The notes beneath the pieces are model-generated. The model saw nothing but the letters and a program-made list of their open reading frames with translations. It had not been told where the DNA came from and searched no databases. From NCBI GenBank assembly GCA_904501765.1, contig CAJGCM010000026.1, positions 1 through 19,585 on the forward strand: DNA of 19,585 nucleotides. The letters run 5' to 3'. A program made the position numbers and the translations under genes. Source of the DNA: an uncultured Clostridia bacterium (lineage in GTDB: Bacteria > Bacillota > Clostridia > Oscillospirales > CAG-272). Below, piece by piece: positions 1-7,494 of this stretch. Each line of letters begins with the position of its first letter. The stretch's first letter is position 1.

Positions 1-674
1 ATTATCTGAAAAGCAAGTCCTATGGAATCTGCGTAGGTTATGACGTCTTTCATTCTGCATTCATTTATACCGACCCCCGCAGAAATTGCGCCGAGTGTTG
101 CCGCACATCTTATCAGAGCGCCTGTCTTCATACTGTGCATAAGCTCTGTCTGCGAAAGAGATGAGGATTTGTTCTCATTCATTACATCTATATACTCTCC
201 GCCTACGAGCCCTCCCGTACCCGCTGCTCTTGACAGTGCTAACGTCGCCTGCATATTCGCTTCGGCGGACAGGTGCGGATTGCCCGAGGTCATACGGAAT
301 GCGTCAATAAAAAGTCCGTCTGCCGCAAGTAAAGCTACCGCTTCTCCGAATACCTTATGGCTCGTTGGCTTTCCTCGGCGAAGGTCGTCGTTGTCCACAG
401 ACGGAAGGTCGTCGTGAATCAGGGAGGCGGTATGAATCATTTCAAGGGCGGCAAGGTAAGGCAGACAGCTCTTCTCGTTACCGCCAAACATACGGCACAC
501 TCCAAGGGCTATAATGGGTCTTATTCTCTTCCCACCTGCAAAAAGGCTGTATTTCTGGGCATCAATCAACCCTGAAAGCTCCCGGACATCAATTTCCTCA
601 AATGCTTTTGTAAGAGCTTCTTCCACAGTAGCGACATCACGCTTCATTTGATTTAAAAGGTCCTTGTTTTCCAT
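1..674 (-). CDS. ispA: Polyprenyl (farnesyl/geranyl-type) diphosphate synthase, N-terminal part
   Basis: The gene starts with ATG at 672-674 and runs off the left edge, so 224 residues are visible of a family that is usually about 290-300 long. Members are cytoplasmic and condense isopentenyl diphosphate with an allylic diphosphate to make C15-C20 precursors for undecaprenyl phosphate, quinones and carotenoids. GGKRIRP at residues 47-53 is the family's substrate-binding motif. The first Asp-rich motif is DDLPSVDNDDLRRG at 88-101; it keeps DDx4D and the two arginines although its middle differs from the common DDLPCMDDDD form. GGEYIDVM follows near residue 165. The second Asp-rich motif lies outside the window. 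A GAGG ribosome site precedes the start. A strong hairpin (689-729) separates it from lgt upstream. The family is sure; the chain-length class (ispA) is inferred from similarity to short-chain bacterial enzymes. Confidence 0.9.
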   Translation of the reverse strand, partial: MENKDLLNQMKRDVATVEEALTKAFEEIDVRELSGLIDAQKYSLFAGGKRIRPIIALGVCRMFGGNEKSCLPYLAALEMIHTASLIHDDLPSVDNDDLRRGKPTSHKVFGEAVALLAADGLFIDAFRMTSGNPHLSAEANMQATLALSRAAGTGGLVGGEYIDVMNENKSSSLSQTELMHSMKTGALIRCAATLGAISAGVGINECRMKDVITYADSIGLAFQI

Positions 675-688
675 AATTACCTCTTTTT

Positions 689-729
689 CAAAAGCAGCGG
701 TACTCGTTTTTCGGGTACCGCTGCCTTTG
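689..729 (-). terminator. 15-bp hairpin between lgt and ispA, probable terminator or attenuator
   Basis: Bases 689-703 pair with 715-729 (core GCAGCGGTAC/GTACCGCTGC plus an A/T-rich base, one G-U pair on the minus-strand transcript) around an 11-base loop. On the minus strand it lies 35 bases after the lgt stop and 14 bases before the ispA start, so it almost touches the ispA ribosome site. There is no long T run after it, only the TTTT inside the stem, so termination may be partial. No convincing separate ispA promoter was seen. Confidence 0.65.
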
Positions 730-764
730 TTTCTCTATAATTTATTTTACCGATTTAAGCTTCT

Positions 765-1646
765 TTATTCACACTCTGCGTCGCAGTCAAGGACCTCGTC
801 GGTTTCCTTATCGCAACTTTCCGCATCGCAGCCTTCATGACTTTCAGCTACGTACACCTCGGGAGCATCGGACACTGCGACAGTCTTCTCTTCCTCAGCC
901 CTTTTTGTAAGATAATCCATTAAGAATATAAGGGCTACGCCGCCGACAATCATAAATAAAGCCCAGAACTGGGAGGGTGATATACCCGCTACGAATTCAC
1001 CTCGCTCGTCACCTCTTATAAATTCTATGAGGAAGCGGAACACACCGTAGGATATAAGATAAATACTCATATTGTGACGGAAATTATGGCGAAGAAGCAG
1101 ATAGGTGCAAATACCGAACATTATAAAGAGGAACGCTGCCTCGTAAAGCTGGGTTGGCAGAACTCTGCCGATACCGGGGAAATCTACACCTAAAACACTG
1201 TCCGTCGGCATACCATGGCAACAGCCCGCAAAGAAGCAACCTATTCTACCAAAGCCGTGGGCTACGAGAATACAGGGCGGCACTATGGAAAGCACCGAAT
1301 AAAGACGGCCTGTAAGACGGCTTCTGAATATGAAATATATAAGAAGGAAGCAAACGACTCCTCCGATAAGACCGCCGATAAAGGTCATTCCCGAACCTAT
1401 TTTAAAGCCTGCGGCAGGGTTGTCTATATAATTGTAGGTCGCCTGGAAGAGCATTGCCGCTCCAAAGCCTAAAACCACAGATGCTATACCGTTATAGAAT
1501 ACGAAATCAACGAATTTTTCGTCAATTTTTTTAACCTTACAAAAGTAAAACAGGCAAATGAAGCAGGCGAGCAAGCCTATCGCTATCATGACTCCGTACA
1601 TATGCACTTTCAAAGGTCCTAATACAAGTATGGGATTTGGTAACAT
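765..1646 (-). CDS. lgt: Prolipoprotein diacylglyceryl transferase with acidic Cys-bearing tail
   Basis: This is an integral membrane enzyme that moves diacylglycerol from phosphatidylglycerol to the lipobox cysteine of prelipoproteins. The N-terminus (GPLKVHMYGVMIAIGLL) matches the family's first segment, several hydrophobic helices follow, and the signature is HGFGRIGCFFAGCCHG near residues 130-145. In the E. coli enzyme the signature reads GRIGNFINGE; the C and GCCHG variant is common in Clostridia. FIRGDERGEF and SPSQF near residues 210-225 match the second conserved arginine region. Residues from about 248 to 293 form a hydrophilic acidic tail with cysteines at 273, 278, 288 and 292 in CDAESC and CDAEC units; most relatives end shortly after the last helix. 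The start is supported by AGGAG and a promoter at 1690-1719. The ABC lipoprotein at 6541 would be a substrate. The family is sure; the tail has no known role. Confidence 0.92.
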   Translation of the reverse strand: MLPNPILVLGPLKVHMYGVMIAIGLLACFICLFYFCKVKKIDEKFVDFVFYNGIASVVLGFGAAMLFQATYNYIDNPAAGFKIGSGMTFIGGLIGGVVCFLLIYFIFRSRLTGRLYSVLSIVPPCILVAHGFGRIGCFFAGCCHGMPTDSVLGVDFPGIGRVLPTQLYEAAFLFIMFGICTYLLLRHNFRHNMSIYLISYGVFRFLIEFIRGDERGEFVAGISPSQFWALFMIVGGVALIFLMDYLTKRAEEEKTVAVSDAPEVYVAESHEGCDAESCDKETDEVLDCDAECE

Positions 1647-1689
1647 ATTATTTCTCCTAAATTTTGCGTCCTAATTACGCTACAGGTAT

Positions 1690-1719
1690 ATTATATAGTC
1701 GCAACGGCACATTTGTCAA
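1690..1719 (-). promoter_or_regulatory. Probable sigma-A promoter of lgt
   Basis: On the minus strand TTGACA (1714-1719) is followed after 18 bases by TATAAT (1690-1695). Transcription would start near 1683, giving a leader of about 37 nt that ends in AGGAG before the lgt ATG. Both hexamers match consensus; the spacer is one base longer than ideal. Confidence 0.75.
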
Positions 1720-1752
1720 GCGGGATTTTGCTAAGACCTGTTTTTTTCACAG

Positions 1753-3552
1753 TTAACCTTGCTTTTTAGAATAAATCTCCTTGAACTGACGGACAACCGA
1801 CGCAAATTCGTCGATAGCTCCCTGTACAACCTCAGGCTTTGTCATATCTATTCCCGCAACGAGAAGGCTGTCAAGAGGAGATTTAGAATCACCGCATTTC
1901 AAGAATTCTATATACTGCTTTATATACGCCTCACCCTCGGTTTCGATGCGTTTAACAATGGTTGATGCTGCAGATATGCAGGTTGCGTACTTATACACGT
2001 AGAAGCAGGTGTAGAAGTGCGGTATTCTCATCCACTCGTATGCAATCTGCTTATCAGTCGCAACGTCGGGTCCGAAATATTTCTTGACAAGCTTATAGTA
2101 GTGCTTGTTAAGCGTATTGGCGGTAAGGGGTACTCCCTTTTCGCAAAGAGCGTGAACGTCACGCTCGAACTCCGCAAACATCGTCTGTCTGTAAAGAGTT
2201 CCCTTATATGTTTCCATAAGCTGATTTAAGATATAGAGCTTTTCGTCATCGCTCTCGCACTCGCGCAGCTTCCTGTGCGCCAGAAGAAGCTCGTTTACTG
2301 TCGAGGCAACCTCTGCTACGAAAATCGTATAATCGGCATTGTGCGCCTCGTTATATTTGTTCGAGAACCAGGTGTGCATAGAATGACCTGCCTCGTGAGC
2401 AAGAGTTGACACATCGGAGAAGGTATCGTTATAATTCATAAGAATATAAGGCTCCGTTCCGTGAGCGCCCGAAGAAAATGCGCCGCCTCTTTTGCCTCGG
2501 CAGGGATAGACGTCTACCCAGCCGCGCTCAGTAAGACCTTCCTTTATGGCGTCGGAATACTCCTTGCCGTAAATTTCGGTGGTTTTAAGAACCTCGGAAA
2601 CAGCCTCCTCGTAGGTATAGGACTTATTAAGCTCTCCAACAAGAGGCGCATATACGTCATACAGGTGGAGCTTGTCCACACCGAGGGCAGCTCTTTTTAT
2701 CTCGTAATACTCGTAAAGAGGAGCAAGTCCGCCTCTTACGGTGGTTATGAGGTTATTATATATTTCGGGCGTTACCTCGTCACGGAAGGTGGAGGCGGTT
2801 ATAGAATTTTTGTAGCCTCTTACCTTTGCATTGGTAACCGCTTCCTTTATCCTTGCCTCATAAAGAGTTGCGAAGGTGTTGGCAAACTGCTCGTAGGTTT
2901 TGTAAAGAGTTTTAAAGGCGCTCTTCCTTACGCTCCTTGCCGCACTCATAAGGAAAAGAACGTAGTTGGTATCCGCAAGCTCTACTCTCTTCCCTTCCTC
3001 GTTTCTGATTTTTCCAAATCTCAAATCGGATGTGGTAAATATCGAGCGAATGCCTGTGTGAGAGCCGAGGCACTCCTCCATTTTTGACATAAGTATCTCT
3101 CCCTCGTCGGAAAGAGTGTATGGCTTATAGAGCTTAACCTTCTCAATCTGTCTGCGGTAGCTTTCAAGGGCGGGACACTCAGCGAAAAAGCTATCAAGTC
3201 GCTCGTCCTCAAGCTTAAGAATCATAGGATTTACAAACCAAGAGGCTGTACCTGCCGAAATAGCAAGGTTTCTTACTCTCGTGTTAAGAGCCTGATTATC
3301 GTTGCTAATGCTGTCGATAGAAAAATTAAGTGACGAATACTGCCAGAGCCTTTGAATCAAGGCTTCAATACTGTACATATCACGAAGAGCCGAGCAAAAA
3401 ACGTCAGCTGAATTTATCATAGTTTTCTCATAGGCTGAAAATGCCTTTATTTTTTTCTCAGCCAGAGCAAAATCACGGTTAAACGCTTCCTTTGATTCAT
3501 AAATAGGGCTCAGGTCCCATTTATACTTTGCGTCAATTTCTTTTCTTTCCAT
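1753..3552 (-). CDS. pepF: Oligoendopeptidase F, M3 zinc metallopeptidase
   Basis: A cytoplasmic zinc peptidase of 599 residues, the usual PepF length, that cleaves peptides of intermediate size and recycles amino acids. The zinc site is HEAGHSMH at residues 386-393, with the third ligand Glu414 in EVASTVNE 28 residues later, as in family M3. The N-terminal half (KYKWDLSPIYES, residues 9-20) is the typical PepF start. No signal peptide is present. The ATG at 3552 has GGAGGC in front of it and a promoter further up. It is divergent from argG and shares its 348-base control region. Only a weak 4-bp hairpin follows the stop, so transcripts may run on into lgt. Confidence 0.95.
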   Translation of the reverse strand: MERKEIDAKYKWDLSPIYESKEAFNRDFALAEKKIKAFSAYEKTMINSADVFCSALRDMYSIEALIQRLWQYSSLNFSIDSISNDNQALNTRVRNLAISAGTASWFVNPMILKLEDERLDSFFAECPALESYRRQIEKVKLYKPYTLSDEGEILMSKMEECLGSHTGIRSIFTTSDLRFGKIRNEEGKRVELADTNYVLFLMSAARSVRKSAFKTLYKTYEQFANTFATLYEARIKEAVTNAKVRGYKNSITASTFRDEVTPEIYNNLITTVRGGLAPLYEYYEIKRAALGVDKLHLYDVYAPLVGELNKSYTYEEAVSEVLKTTEIYGKEYSDAIKEGLTERGWVDVYPCRGKRGGAFSSGAHGTEPYILMNYNDTFSDVSTLAHEAGHSMHTWFSNKYNEAHNADYTIFVAEVASTVNELLLAHRKLRECESDDEKLYILNQLMETYKGTLYRQTMFAEFERDVHALCEKGVPLTANTLNKHYYKLVKKYFGPDVATDKQIAYEWMRIPHFYTCFYVYKYATCISAASTIVKRIETEGEAYIKQYIEFLKCGDSKSPLDSLLVAGIDMTKPEVVQGAIDEFASVVRQFKEIYSKKQG

Positions 3553-3594
3553 TGTAATGCCTCCAAATAAGGGTGTAATATTATTAACGGAGTT

Positions 3595-3623
3595 ATTCTA
3601 TCATATTTTAATTAAAATTTCAA
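3595..3623 (-). promoter_or_regulatory. Probable sigma-A promoter of pepF
   Basis: On the minus strand TTGAAA (3618-3623), 17 bases, then TAGAAT (3595-3600). The predicted start near 3588 leaves a leader of about 35 nt. The spacing is ideal and each hexamer has one or two mismatches. The nearest ARG-box-like sequence lies about 50 bases upstream of this -35. Confidence 0.6.
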
Positions 3624-3674
3624 CAAATGAAGGAGAGTTTTAAAAAATAATTTAAAAAATATTTTATCCGGTTT

Positions 3675-3718
3675 ATTCATTTTTTGAATTTATTCATTTT
3701 GAACCGCATATTTATGCA
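3675..3718 (+). promoter_or_regulatory. Cluster of ARG-box half-sites, probable distal ArgR operator
   Basis: The cluster holds ATTCA (3675-3679), then TGAATTTATTCA (3685-3696), which has both half-sites but a 2-base rather than 4-base centre, then CGCATATTTATGCA (3705-3718). The last matches the ARG-box pattern TGAATWWWWATTCA at 11 of 14 positions. More lone half-sites occur at 3735-3739 (ATTCA) and 3774-3778 (TGAAT). ArgR hexamers are known to bind such boxes in tandem at arginine genes when arginine is plentiful. The cluster is about 110-155 bases upstream of the argG -35, suited to looped repression together with the box at 3831. No footprint can be claimed. Confidence 0.55.
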
Positions 3719-3829
3719 TAACATTCGTCGTTTTATTCAAAACGGGCGTATAAAATGCACAAATTACGTAAATTGAATACCATCTAAATTGTAAACAATA
3801 ACAAATTTGATTTTTTTACCAAAAACCTA

Positions 3830-3858
3830 TTGCATATTTATTCAAAAAGTGCTAAAAT
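3830..3858 (+). promoter_or_regulatory. Probable sigma-A promoter of the argG operon
   Basis: TTGCAT (3830-3835), exactly 17 bases, then TAAAAT (3853-3858). The predicted start near 3865 gives a leader of about 35 nt that includes the GGAGG before argG. The ARG box at 3831-3844 overlaps the -35 and the spacer, as expected for repression by blocking RNA polymerase. Confidence 0.7.
3831..3844 (+). promoter_or_regulatory. ARG box overlapping the argG promoter
   Basis: TGCATATTTATTCA matches the ArgR consensus TGAATWWWWATTCA at 13 of 14 positions, with the standard 4-base AT centre. It sits on the -35 element of the argG promoter. Arginine-dependent repression of argG and the genes behind it is inferred from its position. 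Confidence 0.7.
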
Positions 3859-3900
3859 ATCACCATATTAAATATTGACCGTGAAATTCGGAGGCTTATT

Positions 3901-5127
3901 ATGAATAAAAATTCAATCAAAAAAGTTGTTCTCGCTTATTCGGGAGGACTTGACACATCCATCATTATTCCTTGGCTCAAGGAAAATTATAACAACTGCG
4001 AGGTTATCGCGGTTTCGGGAAACGTAGGTCAGGCTGACGAGCTTGATGGGCTTGAAGAAAAGGCTATTAAAACAGGCGCATCTAAGCTTTACATTGAGGA
4101 CCTTACGGACGAATTCGTTAACGATTACATCATTCCCACGGTTAAGGCAGGCGCTCTTTATGAGGACTATATGCTCGGCACCTCCTTCGCCCGCCCCGTT
4201 ATCGCAAAGAGAATTGCAGAGATTGCTATTGCAGAGGGCGCTGACGCTATCTGCCACGGCTGCACAGGTAAGGGCAACGACCAGGTAAGGTTTGAGCTTA
4301 CAATAAAGGCTTTCGCTCCCGATATGCCCATTATCGCTCCCTGGCGTGAGTGGACAATCAAATCGAGAGAAGAGGAAATCGAATATGCCGAGGCGCATAA
4401 CGTTCCTCTTAAGATAAACCGTGAAACCAACTATTCAAAGGATAAGAACCTCTGGCATCTTTCCCACGAGGGACTTGACCTTGAGGATGCAGGAAACGAG
4501 CCTCTTTACGAGAAGCCCGGCTTCCTTGAAATGGGTGTTTCTCCCCTTGAAGCTCCCGACACTCCCACTTACGTTACTCTTGATTTCGAGGCAGGTGTCC
4601 CCGTTGCTATTGATGGCGAAAAAATGAGCGCAAAGGACGTAATCCTCAAGCTCAACAAGCTTGGCGGCGAAAACGGCATCGGACTTCTTGACATAGTTGA
4701 AAACAGACTTGTCGGAATGAAGTGCCGCGGCGTTTACGAAACTCCCGGCGGAGCTATTCTCTACGCAGCTCATAACTACCTTGAAACTATCTGCCTTGAC
4801 AAAATGACAATGCACGAGAAGCAAAAGCTTTCCATCACCTTCGCAGAGCTTGTATACAACGGTCAGTGGTTCACTCCTTTAAGAGAGGCTCTCTCCGCAT
4901 TCGTTGACAAGACGCAGGAAAACGTTACCGGTAAGGTTAAGCTTAAGCTTTACAAGGGCAATATCATTAAGGCGGGCGTATGGAGCGACTATTCCCTCTA
5001 CTCCGAGGAAATCGCAACCTTCGGTGAGGATAACGTATACAATCAGGCGGATTCCGCAGGATTTATTAACCTCTTCGGTCTTCCTATCAAGGTTCAGGCT
5101 CAGGTAAACGCAAAAAACAAGAAATAA
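3901..5127 (+). CDS. argG: Argininosuccinate synthase
   Basis: This cytoplasmic enzyme joins citrulline and aspartate at the cost of ATP (to AMP and PPi), the penultimate step of arginine synthesis. The N-type ATP pyrophosphatase loop SGGLDTS is at residues 14-20. CHGCTGKGNDQVRFE near residue 120 and the PYSKDKNLWH-like segment (NYSKDKNLWHLSHEG near 178-192) are family hallmarks. At 408 residues it has the usual length. The ATG at 3901 has GGAGG 5-9 bases upstream and puts the loop at the right distance. It is the first gene of the run argG-argH-ABC importer-argF, and its promoter carries an ARG box. It lies 20 bases before argH. Confidence 0.97.
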   Translation: MNKNSIKKVVLAYSGGLDTSIIIPWLKENYNNCEVIAVSGNVGQADELDGLEEKAIKTGASKLYIEDLTDEFVNDYIIPTVKAGALYEDYMLGTSFARPVIAKRIAEIAIAEGADAICHGCTGKGNDQVRFELTIKAFAPDMPIIAPWREWTIKSREEEIEYAEAHNVPLKINRETNYSKDKNLWHLSHEGLDLEDAGNEPLYEKPGFLEMGVSPLEAPDTPTYVTLDFEAGVPVAIDGEKMSAKDVILKLNKLGGENGIGLLDIVENRLVGMKCRGVYETPGGAILYAAHNYLETICLDKMTMHEKQKLSITFAELVYNGQWFTPLREALSAFVDKTQENVTGKVKLKLYKGNIIKAGVWSDYSLYSEEIATFGEDNVYNQADSAGFINLFGLPIKVQAQVNAKNKK

Positions 5128-5147
5128 AAAAGGTTTAGGAAATATAT

Positions 5148-6536
5148 ATGGAAAAGATGTGGGCAGGAAGAACGGCGGGCGCTGTTAACAGCATTGCTGA
5201 CGACTTCAATTCCTCAATTCATATCGATTCCGTTATGTACAAGCAGGACATAAAGGGTTCGATGGCTCACGCTGCTATGCTTTCCGCAAAAGGAATAATC
5301 AGCAAAGAGGACAGCGATTTAATTATATCGGCTCTCGGAGATATTCTTTCCGATATTGATTCGGGAAGGCTTGAGATAAATCCCGAGGCTGAGGACATAC
5401 ATATGTTTATAGAGTCGGTTCTCACCGAGAGGATTGGTGACGTAGGAAAGAGGCTTCACACCTCAAGAAGCAGGAACGACCAGGTAGCTCTTGACACAAG
5501 GCTTTATATGCGGGATAAAATTTCCGAAATCAAGAGGCTTCTTCTTGATTTGCTTGATGCGGTTGTTTTCGTGGCAGAGGGTCACAAAAACGATATTATG
5601 CCGGGATACACCCACCTTCAAAGAGCGCAGCCCATAACCTTCGCCCACCATCTTCTGGCTTATGCCGAGATGCTTAAAAGAGATATCGGAAGGCTCTGCG
5701 ATGCAGGTGCGAGAATGAACTATTCCCCCTTGGGAGCTTGCGCTCTTGCGGGAACCACCTATCCTATATCGAGGGCTATGACGGCAGAAGCGCTGGGCTT
5801 TGACGGCTACTGTCAAAACAGCATAGATGCTGTATCCGATAGGGACTATTGCGTTGAGCTGCTATCTGCATTCTCGCTTATTATGACTCACCTTTCGAGA
5901 TTTTCCGAGGAAATTATCCTCTGGTCCAGCTGGGAATTCTCCTTCGTGGAGCTTGACGATGCCTTTACAACAGGCTCTTCGATTATGCCGCAGAAAAAGA
6001 ATTCCGATATGGCGGAGCTTGTCCGAGGAAAATGCGGAAGAGTTTACGGCGACCTGATAGGCACGCTCACTATGCTTAAAGGTCTTCCCCTTGCATACAA
6101 TAAGGATATGCAGGAAGACAAGGAAAGCCTGTTTGATGCTACGGAAACCGTTGCCCGATGTCTTGAGGTATTCGCTCCTATGGTAAGGACAATGAAGGTG
6201 AAGAGCGAAAATATGTATGCTGCGGCAAACCGTGGCTTCATAAACGCAACCGACCTTGCGGATTATCTTACAAAGCACGGTATGCCTTTCAGAACGGCGT
6301 ACAAAACCGTCGGAGAGATTGTTTCAAGATGTATTAAGGAAAATACAGTGCTTGACTCTCTCCCCCTTGAAGTTTACAAGACCTACTCGGAGCTTTTCGA
6401 CGAAGACCTTTACGAGGAAATTTCTCTTAAGACCTGCGTTGGAAAGAGAATTTCAGAGGGCTCAACTGGTCCTTGCTCCGTTGATACACAAATTGAAAAT
6501 ACTAAAAATTATATAAAACAAATGAAAGAGGTATGA
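5148..6536 (+). CDS. argH: Argininosuccinate lyase
   Basis: The enzyme splits argininosuccinate into arginine and fumarate, the last step of the pathway; it works as a cytoplasmic homotetramer of the fumarase/aspartase superfamily. At 462 residues it is full length. The opening MWAGRTAG near residue 4, TSRSRNDQVALDTR near 105-118, and PGYTHLQRAQP near 150-160 are family motifs. The superfamily signature GSSIMPQKKN is at 276-285; the next residues are SD where most relatives have PD, outside the required positions. It follows argG after 20 bases and its stop lies 4 bases before the lipoprotein gene, so the three are very likely co-transcribed. Confidence 0.97.
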   Translation: MEKMWAGRTAGAVNSIADDFNSSIHIDSVMYKQDIKGSMAHAAMLSAKGIISKEDSDLIISALGDILSDIDSGRLEINPEAEDIHMFIESVLTERIGDVGKRLHTSRSRNDQVALDTRLYMRDKISEIKRLLLDLLDAVVFVAEGHKNDIMPGYTHLQRAQPITFAHHLLAYAEMLKRDIGRLCDAGARMNYSPLGACALAGTTYPISRAMTAEALGFDGYCQNSIDAVSDRDYCVELLSAFSLIMTHLSRFSEEIILWSSWEFSFVELDDAFTTGSSIMPQKKNSDMAELVRGKCGRVYGDLIGTLTMLKGLPLAYNKDMQEDKESLFDATETVARCLEVFAPMVRTMKVKSENMYAAANRGFINATDLADYLTKHGMPFRTAYKTVGEIVSRCIKENTVLDSLPLEVYKTYSELFDEDLYEEISLKTCVGKRISEGSTGPCSVDTQIENTKNYIKQMKEV

Positions 6537-6540
6537 AAAA

Positions 6541-7314
6541 ATGAAAAAGATTATATCAATTATTCTTGCGCTTACTCTTTGCATCGGCGCTTGCTTTGCC
6601 TTCGCATCCTGCGGAGCTAAGGGAAAGACTCTCGAACAGGTAAAAGAAGCCGGAAAGCTTGTTATCGCAACATCTCCCGACTTCCCTCCCTTCGAAAATC
6701 TTGTTAAGAACGAAGTTGTAGGTATTGAAATCGACATTATCAAGCGTGTTTGCCAGGAGCTTGACGTTGAGCTTGTAATTGAGCAAATGGACTTCGATTC
6801 CGTTCTCGTTGGCATCCAGGCTGCAAAATATGACTGTGCGGTTTCCGGTATCACAAGAGATGCTGACCGTGAAAAGAATATGCTCTTCACAACTCCCTAC
6901 TACAATGCAGCTCAGTGCATAGTTGTTAAGGCCGGAAGCAGCATCAAGGGTGCTGCTGACCTTGAAGGTAAAACCGTTTCCGTTCAGACAGGCACAACCG
7001 CAGAGGACTACTGCCTTGATGCTAAAATCACCACAAAGGGCTTTACTGCAAACGCTGACGCCAAGAACGCTCTTACAACAGGTAAGGTTGATGCTTGGGT
7101 AGTTGATAACTGCACTGCTGCTAAGCTTGTTGAAGCCAACGACGGGCTTGTTATTCTTGAAGAGTACTTCACCGAAGAGCCCTATGCTTTCGCATTTGCT
7201 TTCGGATCCGAAACTCTTGTTGAAGCTATCGACGCAATAGTTAAGGATATGATTGAAAGCGGCGAGATGGAGCAAATTTTCGCTAATCACGGAGAGGCTT
7301 ACGTAGCTCCTTAA
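6541..7314 (+). CDS. Polar amino acid ABC importer, substrate-binding lipoprotein
   Basis: A family 3 solute-binding protein of 257 residues, anchored outside the membrane to deliver an amino acid to the permease encoded just after. The signal peptide covers about residues 1-23 (MKKIISIILALTL start); FASC makes Cys24 the likely lipidated residue, though IGAC (Cys18) also fits a lipobox. GKLVIATSPDFPPFE near 38-52, VVGIEIDI, and SGITRDADREK near 102-112 are class hallmarks; the arginine of SGITR usually grips the substrate carboxylate. The gene starts 4 bases after argH with AGAGG upstream. A hairpin (7326-7359) sits after it, which may favour its mRNA over that of the permease. Which amino acid is bound cannot be read from the sequence; the arginine operon context suggests a basic amino acid or citrulline. 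Confidence 0.93.
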   Translation: MKKIISIILALTLCIGACFAFASCGAKGKTLEQVKEAGKLVIATSPDFPPFENLVKNEVVGIEIDIIKRVCQELDVELVIEQMDFDSVLVGIQAAKYDCAVSGITRDADREKNMLFTTPYYNAAQCIVVKAGSSIKGAADLEGKTVSVQTGTTAEDYCLDAKITTKGFTANADAKNALTTGKVDAWVVDNCTAAKLVEANDGLVILEEYFTEEPYAFAFAFGSETLVEAIDAIVKDMIESGEMEQIFANHGEAYVAP

Positions 7315-7325
7315 ATCAAAAATAC

Positions 7326-7366
7326 AAAAGGCTTCCCTGACCTTCAGGCGGAGCCTTTTGGCTTTT
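7326..7366 (+). terminator. Hairpin between binding-protein and permease genes, probable partial terminator
   Basis: AAAAGGCT (7326-7333) pairs with AGCCTTTT (7352-7359), and inside it CCTG (7336-7339) pairs with CAGG (7345-7348). The T run after it is broken by GGC, so leaky termination or 3'-end protection of the upstream message is likelier than a full stop. Nothing convincing as a new promoter was found in the 130 bases before the permease. Confidence 0.55.
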
Positions 7367-7494
7367 CCGTACATCAAAAAACGAGAGTTGTTTTAGGCAG
7401 ATAACTATACTTTATCGTCAAAAAGACTCAGAAATATTTGTTTTACCTCAATTTGTTTTATTAAGAAAGTTTTAGTCTCCGAAAGGATTATATA

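Noticed and set aside
40..417. Plus-strand frame of 125 codons at the left edge
   Set aside because: It overlaps the minus-strand polyprenyl synthase, whose motifs are continuous through this stretch.
2461..3087. Plus-strand frame of 208 codons inside pepF
   Set aside because: Antisense shadow of a well-supported peptidase gene; no ribosome site or recognisable domain.
6556..7377. Minus-strand open frame of 273 codons opposite the binding-protein gene
   Set aside because: It lies antisense to a clear lipoprotein gene, is rich in Ser/Leu/Cys as shadow frames here are, and lacks a start signal.
7388..7480. Possible promoters TTGTTT with TTTATC or TTAAGA before the permease
   Set aside because: The spacing is acceptable but the -10 elements match consensus poorly in an AT-rich gap.
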